Assembly: GCA_045538425.1 (NCBI GenBank)
Contig: JAZSRJ010000079.1
Coordinates: 1 to 11,095 of the forward strand
Reading direction: 5' to 3'
Length of the DNA stretch: 11,095 nucleotides
From: CALVJJ01 sp045538425
Lineage (GTDB): Bacteria; Bacillota; Clostridia; Christensenellales; UBA1242
Below are positions 6,069-11,095 of this stretch, in pieces. How positions within the stretch are numbered: position 1 is the stretch's first letter; each line of letters starts with the position of its first letter. The notes beneath the pieces were generated by a model. That model did no database searches. It saw only the letters and a program-made list of their open reading frames with translations, and was not told the DNA's origin. The position numbers were made by a program, and so were the translations under genes.

Positions 6069-8057
6069 TTACGCTTCAAATTGACTTGGATGTTTTTTGA
6101 AGAAATCTTCTTTTTCAAACAAAGTCTTAAGTTTGTGATTGTTTTTATCTTCTACAAAAGAGAAGAAATCATCAAAGATATATTCCCAATCAAAGAATTT
6201 ATCTTGATCTACCCTTAGGTATTCTGCTACATTTTCACTACCTACTGGCGCTACTGGATGTAGTAAAACTGTTGCAATTCTTACCATATACAAAGTATCG
6301 ATAATCAATTGTTTTAATTGTTCGGTGTCATTGTTAAAATGTTTTACCCAATATTTGTTGATATTACGGATATAGACATCAAGCACATTCATGACTTGAT
6401 GGAACTTATTCTCATACATGAACTTTTCATAGTCTAGTATACTCTTTTTCGCATCTTCTATTACACTTGCACTCACTGTACCAAATGGAACAATCCCATC
6501 AAAATGGCTTTGCGTTGTATAGAACAAAGTACGAAGAACACGATTGAATACATTGGTAAGTAAGTTACCTTCTTTTAGTACCGGATCTACTTCTTCTGGT
6601 TTTGCTTCTAGATTGTACATCTTTGGCATAAAACTAACATTGTTGTTGCCAAGCCCCATTCCTAAGAAATGAAGTCTAAGTTGTTCTGGGGTATAATAAT
6701 CTAGCAATTCTCTAGCCATTGGAGGTTTTACACTACCACTACTACTTGCTTTCTTATTGAGGAATAAGATATGCTTGTTGACAATGAGTTGTGGGATAGT
6801 CAAATTGCCATCACCCACTTCAATTGATTTTTCTTTTCCTTGTGTATTGAGCCACATAGCAACTTCTGCTGGCCCATAAAAATACATATTGTCTTCACCT
6901 AAGAATTGGTAAACCTTAGCATCTTTGTCGCACCAGTATTTTTCCCATTCTTTATCATCTTTACCGATGCTTTCTAGGTATGTTTTTGTAAAACTAATTG
7001 GTGCCCACAAACTCTCTGGCCATACCCAAAATGTTTGATCTTCTAATCCATCAATCACTGGAGTAGGTACACCCCATTCCAAGTTACCTGTTAGACGGAA
7101 TGGCACAAGTGTCTTACCTGTACGATATCTAACACCAGCACTGGTCAACATATCACAAGCAATTTCACGATTGCCAAGCTCATCAAATACGATGGTAATA
7201 GAAGACTTATTGTTATCATCTTTTACAGTGTATGTAGGTAAAAGATCTTTTACTTCTTCCCATTCTGGTTGATCTTTCTTAATATAGATCTCTGGTTTTT
7301 TGAAAAACTCTTTGATTTCTTTTACCACATATGGTCTTGTATATTTTGCTTTTTCAATTGATGTAATCCACTCGTTAAGGATATCGATGTTGTCTTGCAA
7401 ATTAAAATACCAGTTGGTAATTTCCTTTAATTCTGGTTTTTCCCCACTAAGAGAACTGATTGGATTAATAAGTTCTACTGGCATATATTGGTGACCAAGA
7501 TCACATTCGTCAGCATATGCTTTTTCACTACTACATCCTTCAATTGGACACTTACCAATCACTTGTCTACCATTAAGCAATGTTTTGTGTTTTGGGTCAT
7601 AGAACTGCAAAGTACTTAGTTTTGACAAAGCCCCTACTTCATGCAATCTTTTAATAATCCACTCACTTGTCTCTTTATGAATCTCACTTGCACGACCAAG
7701 TGCAGATGCTGCAAACAAGTTAGGCTCAATCTCATAGAGTCTAAATGTTTCTTTTTGATGTTCGTGATTTTTGGTAACAAATTCTTCTAATGTTCCGTTA
7801 AAAATACCTTGTTCGGTAAACTTACGGTGTTTTTCTACAATTGGAGAACCATAACAGTCTGTTCCTGATACAAAAACAACATTATCTTTTCCAATACGAT
7901 CTCTTAAAAATCTAGCAAATGTGTCTGCATGTACCCAAAGTCCACCAATATGTCCAAAGTGCAATTCTTTGTCCCCATAAGGCATACCAGAAGTAACTAC
8001 TGCACGTTTTGGAAATTGTGGTCTTGTATATTGATATTTTGGTCTATCTTCACTCAT
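6069..8057 (-). CDS. metG: Methionyl-tRNA synthetase, divergent form with KASSS in place of KMSKS
   Basis: This class I synthetase charges tRNA with methionine. The 662-residue protein has the HIGH-type motif HFGH (33-36), the following FVSGTDCYGSPI block, and a zinc knuckle with Cys170, Cys175, Cys185 and His189 (Cx4C-x9-Cx3H, where E. coli has Cx2C-x9-Cx2C). The block LEWGVPTP (326-333) and WVWPESLWAPI (344-354) continue the core. About 60 residues (262-325) appear inserted before LEWGVP relative to E. coli. The KMSKS loop reads KASSS (436-440), so the second lysine is missing, and the histidine that follows YF in E. coli MetRS (His301) aligns with Tyr394. The anticodon-binding helical domain follows, and there is no C-terminal EMAP-like tRNA-binding domain. 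The ATG has AAGAAGG at good spacing. MetRS is the best call; a paralogue with altered role is possible. Confidence 0.88.
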   Translation of the reverse strand: MSEDRPKYQYTRPQFPKRAVVTSGMPYGDKELHFGHIGGLWVHADTFARFLRDRIGKDNVVFVSGTDCYGSPIVEKHRKFTEQGIFNGTLEEFVTKNHEHQKETFRLYEIEPNLFAASALGRASEIHKETSEWIIKRLHEVGALSKLSTLQFYDPKHKTLLNGRQVIGKCPIEGCSSEKAYADECDLGHQYMPVELINPISSLSGEKPELKEITNWYFNLQDNIDILNEWITSIEKAKYTRPYVVKEIKEFFKKPEIYIKKDQPEWEEVKDLLPTYTVKDDNNKSSITIVFDELGNREIACDMLTSAGVRYRTGKTLVPFRLTGNLEWGVPTPVIDGLEDQTFWVWPESLWAPISFTKTYLESIGKDDKEWEKYWCDKDAKVYQFLGEDNMYFYGPAEVAMWLNTQGKEKSIEVGDGNLTIPQLIVNKHILFLNKKASSSGSVKPPMARELLDYYTPEQLRLHFLGMGLGNNNVSFMPKMYNLEAKPEEVDPVLKEGNLLTNVFNRVLRTLFYTTQSHFDGIVPFGTVSASVIEDAKKSILDYEKFMYENKFHQVMNVLDVYIRNINKYWVKHFNNDTEQLKQLIIDTLYMVRIATVLLHPVAPVGSENVAEYLRVDQDKFFDWEYIFDDFFSFVEDKNNHKLKTLFEKEDFFKKHPSQFEA

Positions 8058-8089
8058 AATGATACCTTCTTATGTTTCAGCAATACCAT

Positions 8090-8118
8090 ATTATATATAA
8101 AATAATAAAAATAGTCAA
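8090..8118 (-). promoter_or_regulatory. Strong sigma-A promoter of metG-der-plsY
   Basis: On the minus strand TTGACT (8113-8118), a 17-base spacer and a perfect TATAAT (8090-8095) form a near-consensus housekeeping promoter. The -10 box ends 32 bases before the metG ATG, so the leader is about 25 bases. It contains only the ribosome site, leaving no room for a T-box or other riboswitch on transcripts from this promoter. Confidence 0.85.
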
Positions 8119-8141
8119 TAAATCTCTCTCACTTGCCACAT

Positions 8142-8174
8142 GAAAAAACAAAAAGGAAGACAATTCTTCCTTTT
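8142..8174 (-). terminator. Terminator after the LysM-GH18 gene
   Basis: On the minus strand AAAAGGAAGA (8165-8174) pairs with TCTTCCTTTT (8151-8160) around ATTG, giving a 10-bp stem followed by TGTTTTTTC. It lies 10 bases after the stop of the LysM-GH18 gene and just upstream of the metG promoter, separating the two units. Confidence 0.85.
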
Positions 8175-8184
8175 TTTAAGTCTA

Positions 8185-9462
8185 TTATAACACTTTTATG
8201 GTATTATAAAGTGCATTTTGCACCAACCAATTTTGAGAAAAATATTGGTTAACTGTCCAATAACTAACTCCTGCTAGATCATATTCGTCCACCAACTGCA
8301 ATCTTGCCTTGATACTTTGTGCATTGTCAAACCAAACAATATGGCGCACACCTTGATCAGTGTATTCAAAAAATGGCGCTTGTGCTTCTTTATCATATTG
8401 AATTTCCACCATTTTTTCCACCGCAAGATTGACAGCTTCTACATTGGTCAAAATTCTCGCAGATGTACCTTCTCTATACGGCAAGGTCCAATCGTAGGCA
8501 TAATTTGGCATACCCATCATAATTTTCTTTGGCGGTATTTCTGTTACCGCATAGTCCAGCACTTGTCTTACTGGACCAATCGGCGCAATTGGTAAAGGTG
8601 GCCCATTGATATACCCCCATTCATACGTCATAATAATGACTCTATCTGCAATTCTGCCATGCGCAGCATAATCATGTGCTTCGTACAATGTTCCTTGTTG
8701 GTCAGCACTTATCTTTGGCGCAACAGCAGTTGTGAGAATGTAACCATATGGATGAATAGCTTGACGAACCCTTTCTAAGAAAGCATTGTACGCTTCTCTA
8801 TCTTCTGGATATAAGTACTCAAAATCCACGTTAAGACCGTAATAATTCTTACTTTGCATAGCATTTAGAACATTATTAATCAGTTGCTGTTGCACAGCCT
8901 CATCTGTTAATATGGTATGCGCTAGTTCACTACTAAACCCTTCTCCTTCAACAATATTGACAATGGTCATTAGTGGCGCTACCCTTTGTTGTCTTGCCAT
9001 ACGAATAATCCAGTCATCATTGATTGTACTTAATCCACCATTAGGCATAACCTCATACGCAAAGATACTGATGTATGTCAAGTTCGGCAATACCTTTTCT
9101 AAGACAGAGGCTTGCACTGTATCATAGACATATCCGTTGACTTCCATACTTCCTAATTTTTGTACCCCTACTGGGATATTGATGCGTTGTCCAATACCAA
9201 TTCTGTCCGGATTAGCAATTTGGGGATTGCTCTCAACAATATCTTCTACCGTTGTTCCGTATTGCTTTGCTAATTGATACAAAGTATCGCCTCTCACTAC
9301 TGTATGAATAATCATATCATGATCAATTACAATATTTTGACCAATAGTCAACATATCTGGATAAGCAATTTGATTATCTTCCACTAGTTTTTCAACCGAG
9401 ACACCATATCTTTGTGCAATTTTGTATAGAGTATCTCCCTGTTGTACAATATGTATTATCAC
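8185..9462 (-). CDS. LysM-GH18 protein, SleL/YaaH-type spore cortex-lytic glycosidase
   Basis: The family cleaves N-acetylglucosaminyl bonds in spore cortex peptidoglycan (SleL) or contributes to germination (YaaH). The 425-residue product has two LysM domains (about 2-46 and 52-97, each with GDTLY and an IGQ block) followed by a GH18 barrel (about 106-420). The catalytic strand reads GLNVDFEY, with Asp213 and Glu215 as the likely pair. The first aspartate of the classical GH18 DxxDxDxE motif is not kept, as is usual for the spore subgroup. Other family blocks are VAPLMTIVN, IIMTYEWGY and SYWTVNQYF. There is no signal peptide, as in SleL/YaaH, which reach the spore from the mother cell. The start is GTG, nine bases after AAAAGGAG; no in-frame ATG lies near it upstream. 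It is a monocistronic unit between two terminators. Which paralogue it represents cannot be decided. Confidence 0.9.
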   Translation of the reverse strand: MIIHIVQQGDTLYKIAQRYGVSVEKLVEDNQIAYPDMLTIGQNIVIDHDMIIHTVVRGDTLYQLAKQYGTTVEDIVESNPQIANPDRIGIGQRINIPVGVQKLGSMEVNGYVYDTVQASVLEKVLPNLTYISIFAYEVMPNGGLSTINDDWIIRMARQQRVAPLMTIVNIVEGEGFSSELAHTILTDEAVQQQLINNVLNAMQSKNYYGLNVDFEYLYPEDREAYNAFLERVRQAIHPYGYILTTAVAPKISADQQGTLYEAHDYAAHGRIADRVIIMTYEWGYINGPPLPIAPIGPVRQVLDYAVTEIPPKKIMMGMPNYAYDWTLPYREGTSARILTNVEAVNLAVEKMVEIQYDKEAQAPFFEYTDQGVRHIVWFDNAQSIKARLQLVDEYDLAGVSYWTVNQYFSQNWLVQNALYNTIKVL

Positions 9463-9492
9463 TCTTTCACACTCCTTTTAGCTTATTCTTTT

Positions 9493-9500
9493 ATTGTATA
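9493..9500 (-). promoter_or_regulatory. Possible sporulation-type -10 box of the LysM-GH18 gene
   Basis: On the minus strand TATACAAT (9493-9500) matches a sigma-E -10 (CATACAAT) at 7 of 8 bases and could also serve as TACAAT for sigma-A. I find no convincing -35 for either. It ends 30 bases before the GTG start and is the only promoter-like element in the 93-base gap, part of which is taken up by the upstream terminator. Confidence 0.35.
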
Positions 9501-9512
9501 TGCAAAAGGCAT

Positions 9513-9537
9513 GAAAAAAGGACACAAAAAGTGCCCT
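9513..9537 (-). terminator. Terminator after the 91-residue protein gene
   Basis: On the minus strand AGGGCAC (9531-9537) pairs with GTGTCCT (9519-9525), with one G-T wobble, around a TTTTT loop. Five further T residues follow. It lies 18 bases after the stop codon and ends the CBS-HD-small protein unit. Confidence 0.75.
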
Positions 9538-9555
9538 ATTATTTTTTAAGATAGA

Positions 9556-9831
9556 TTAAAGACCCATTTGGATACTATCTTGATTACCATATTGATAGTT
9601 TTTGATTTGGGCAAGCAAATCAGTAACTTCTTTTGCTAATTGTTCGTTAGATCCCATAATCACCATGAATCCTTGTGTAGCCACATCTTCCTCGACATAA
9701 TCAGGAGTACCAAGCATAAGATCAGTTATCTCTTCTTCAATGTTACCAATTGCAATCAATTCGCTTGCAATTTCGTTATCCATTGCTTTAATAGATTTTT
9801 CCATCTCTTCAACTGTTAATTGTTTTACCAT
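9556..9831 (-). CDS. Small acidic protein of unknown function (91 residues)
   Basis: I do not recognise this protein. It is acidic and mostly helical in appearance. The N-terminal half (about residues 6-40) is rich in Glu and Ile and could form a helical hairpin. A middle segment reads TQGFMVIMGSNEQLAKEV, where the hydrophobic VIMG followed by a charged helix suggests a small folded domain. It has no signal peptide, membrane segment, cysteine or metal motif. The ATG has AAGGAG nine bases upstream, and the gene begins 13 bases after the HD-protein stop. With a good ribosome site, tight spacing and a terminator behind it, it is very probably a real last gene of that operon. It may be a partner of the HD or CBS protein; that is inference from position. 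Confidence 0.75.
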   Translation of the reverse strand: MVKQLTVEEMEKSIKAMDNEIASELIAIGNIEEEITDLMLGTPDYVEEDVATQGFMVIMGSNEQLAKEVTDLLAQIKNYQYGNQDSIQMGL

Positions 9832-9844
9832 CTTTTATATCTCC

Positions 9845-10438
9845 TTACCTAATCTTTTCTTCATCCAAGTAGGATGCTTGCATGTCTGCAACATGAAATA
9901 TTAATGCTTGTGGATACATCTCAAATGCTGTAGCAATAGAATAACTACCACCTTGCACTCTTTGATCAAATCCACCCATATGCCAATTGATAATCATGGC
10001 TTCTTCACGAGTTAATTTCATAAAACCACTTATAATATAAACACTTTTTTCACCGTGTCCATATGGTAAGTTGTCGGATACTGTATAATAAGGTTTTTGC
10101 ACCCAAGTACCATCTACTTTGACGTTGCGCATCTCAACAGTATAGTACCCCGTTTTGCACACATCATGCAGTAGCGCACAAATTGTTGCACTTTCTAGTG
10201 AAAATGTATCTTGCCAATTGTCTCCATATTCTGATTGCAAAAGTTTGACAAATCGATGATATACATTAATGGAATGAATACATAATCCCCCAGCAAAATT
10301 GCTATGAAACTTAGTGCTTGCCGGTGCTGAGAAAAAGTCACTTTTTTGTAGCCATTCTAGTAATGCATCTGCCCCTTCTCTTTTGACATTTTCTTTGAAT
10401 ATGGATAAAAACAATTGTTTTGCTTCTTCCATGTTCAT
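9845..10438 (-). CDS. HD-domain phosphohydrolase, substrate unknown
   Basis: This is a 197-residue member of the HD superfamily of metal-dependent phosphohydrolases. The expected ligands are visible in order: His55 (GGLCIHSINVYHRF), His91-Asp92 (ALLHDVCKTGYY), His128 (YGHGEKSV), His153 (INWHMGGFD) and Asp185 (FHVADMQAS). The arrangement with the GHGEKS block resembles the HD module of YhaM-type 3'-5' exoribonucleases, but the N-terminal OB-fold of YhaM is absent. Nucleic-acid or nucleotide hydrolysis is therefore plausible but unproven. The ATG at 10436-10438 is chosen over the second ATG six bases later because GGGGA lies eight bases before it. The gene begins four bases after the CBS-protein stop and is followed 13 bases later by the 91-residue gene, so all three are probably co-transcribed. 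Confidence 0.88.
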   Translation of the reverse strand: MNMEEAKQLFLSIFKENVKREGADALLEWLQKSDFFSAPASTKFHSNFAGGLCIHSINVYHRFVKLLQSEYGDNWQDTFSLESATICALLHDVCKTGYYTVEMRNVKVDGTWVQKPYYTVSDNLPYGHGEKSVYIISGFMKLTREEAMIINWHMGGFDQRVQGGSYSIATAFEMYPQALIFHVADMQASYLDEEKIR

Positions 10439-10442
10439 TATT

Positions 10443-11095
10443 TTATCCCCTGTTCAAATTGTAATTGTCTAATACTTTGTTTATATCCATAATATCGGAT
10501 ATGGTAATAATACCTAGTGGTTCTTCAAGCAAACTACCATTGTTCGTAATTAGGATACACAACAATTTTCTATTTTCCGTAAACATATTAAGCACTCTAT
10601 CTAGTGTTACTTTACGGTCAACAATCGCATAATAGTTGTCAGTTGAAAATTCTTTTACAACATCTTCTATATTGGTGTTTTGCATATATTCTGTAAGATC
10701 TACTTTCTCAAAAACTTTCTTACCCAAAATTTCAATCAATTTTTGACTTTGAACAACACCAATAAGCATTCCATTCTTAAAAATTGGAATATTGGAAAAC
10801 TTGCTTTTATAACTATATTCGATCACATCGATCAATTTTACATTATACTCAATACAACTAAGAACTTTGTTGCCTACAGTATTAAGTGCAAGTGGTGGTG
10901 TACAAATCAAACTTGCAATCTTTTCATATTCTTCCACAATATCATCATGTGGTTCTGCAATTGCAATATTTTCATTAGAATTGTGTACAATAGCATTACG
11001 TAATCGACCAAAATCAATTAGATCATCTTCATATTTTCTAACAATGCTATTGGTACGAGCAGCACGACGAACAGCTTCAGTATAACTGATGCTTC
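10443..11095 (-). CDS. HEPN-like/CBS-domain protein (5' end outside window)
   Basis: The reading frame is open from the right edge to the stop at 10443, giving 216 visible residues. The GTG at 10937 is internal, and the true start lies beyond the window. The first visible part, EAVRRAARTNSIVRKYED then FGRLRNAIVHN, looks like the last helices of a HEPN-like domain. RNAIVH (10983-11000) fits the Rx4H motif of HEPN ribonucleases. Two CBS modules follow. The first contains VIEYSYKSKFSNIPIF and GMLIGVVQSQKLIEIL; the second contains AIVDRKVTLDRVLNMF and PLGIITISDIMDI. CBS pairs usually bind adenine nucleotides and regulate a linked domain. The gene precedes the HD-protein gene by four bases. A simple CBS regulatory protein without nuclease activity is the alternative; the HEPN reading rests on a short motif. 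Confidence 0.8.
   Translation of the reverse strand, partial: SISYTEAVRRAARTNSIVRKYEDDLIDFGRLRNAIVHNSNENIAIAEPHDDIVEEYEKIASLICTPPLALNTVGNKVLSCIEYNVKLIDVIEYSYKSKFSNIPIFKNGMLIGVVQSQKLIEILGKKVFEKVDLTEYMQNTNIEDVVKEFSTDNYYAIVDRKVTLDRVLNMFTENRKLLCILITNNGSLLEEPLGIITISDIMDINKVLDNYNLNRG

Noticed and set aside
8058..8184. T-box or SAM riboswitch leader for metG
   Set aside because: A near-consensus promoter lies only 32 bases from the start codon. The only hairpin in the gap belongs to the upstream gene's terminator, and no T-box sequence is visible.
10443..10937. A complete 164-residue CBS protein starting at the GTG at 10937
   Set aside because: The same frame stays open to the right edge and encodes helical, HEPN-like sequence continuous with the CBS part. 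No ribosome site precedes the GTG, so it is internal.
1..11095. CRISPR arrays, tRNA or rRNA genes, insertion sequences, prophage or toxin-antitoxin modules
   Set aside because: I found no spaced repeat arrays, cloverleaf-like sequences, transposase genes or terminal inverted repeats. The only toxin-like hint is the HEPN-type motif at the right edge, which is reported separately.

Overview
The window is about 11 kb of AT-rich DNA (roughly 35% GC by eye) from an endospore-forming Firmicute, most likely a clostridial lineage. I would guess Lachnospirales, but this is inference from low GC, sporulation genes and gene order; no rRNA or other taxonomic marker is present. All genes but one lie on the minus strand, so the layout is best read from right to left.

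At the right edge (11095 to 9556) is an apparent three-gene transcription unit. It contains the C-terminal part of a protein with a HEPN-like RNAIVH motif followed by two CBS domains (its start lies outside the window), an HD-superfamily phosphohydrolase, and a 91-residue acidic protein I do not recognise. It ends at a hairpin terminator (9513-9537). Next is a single gene (9462-8185, GTG start) for a two-LysM plus GH18 protein of the SleL/YaaH spore-cortex type, with its own terminator (8149-8175).

A near-consensus housekeeping promoter (8090-8118) then drives metG-der-plsY: an unusual methionyl-tRNA synthetase, the double-GTPase ribosome assembly factor Der, and the acyl-phosphate:glycerol-3-phosphate acyltransferase PlsY. 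These genes are separated by 14 and 2 bases. The unit ends at a bidirectional terminator (4072-4096) shared with the only plus-strand gene, a YlmC/YmxH-type PRC-barrel sporulation protein (3690-4070). A 128-base divergent control region separates ylmC from a 181-residue multi-pass membrane protein gene that overlaps spoIIP by 32 bases. SpoIIP, the engulfment cell-wall hydrolase, has an extra predicted C-terminal membrane segment. Then come nrdR, with its own sigma-A-like promoter and terminator, and spoIVA, the coat-basement ATPase. spoIVA has a very good sigma-E-type promoter and runs off the left edge after 422 codons.

Functionally the window mixes sporulation morphogenesis (spoIVA, spoIIP, ylmC, the GH18 protein) with core housekeeping (metG, der, plsY, nrdR). 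I see no RNA genes, riboswitches, CRISPR arrays, mobile elements or prophage. No gene-free stretch exceeds 130 bases. There is no obvious new system. The least explained parts are the HEPN-like/CBS-HD-small protein operon, the membrane protein coupled to spoIIP, and the divergent MetRS.
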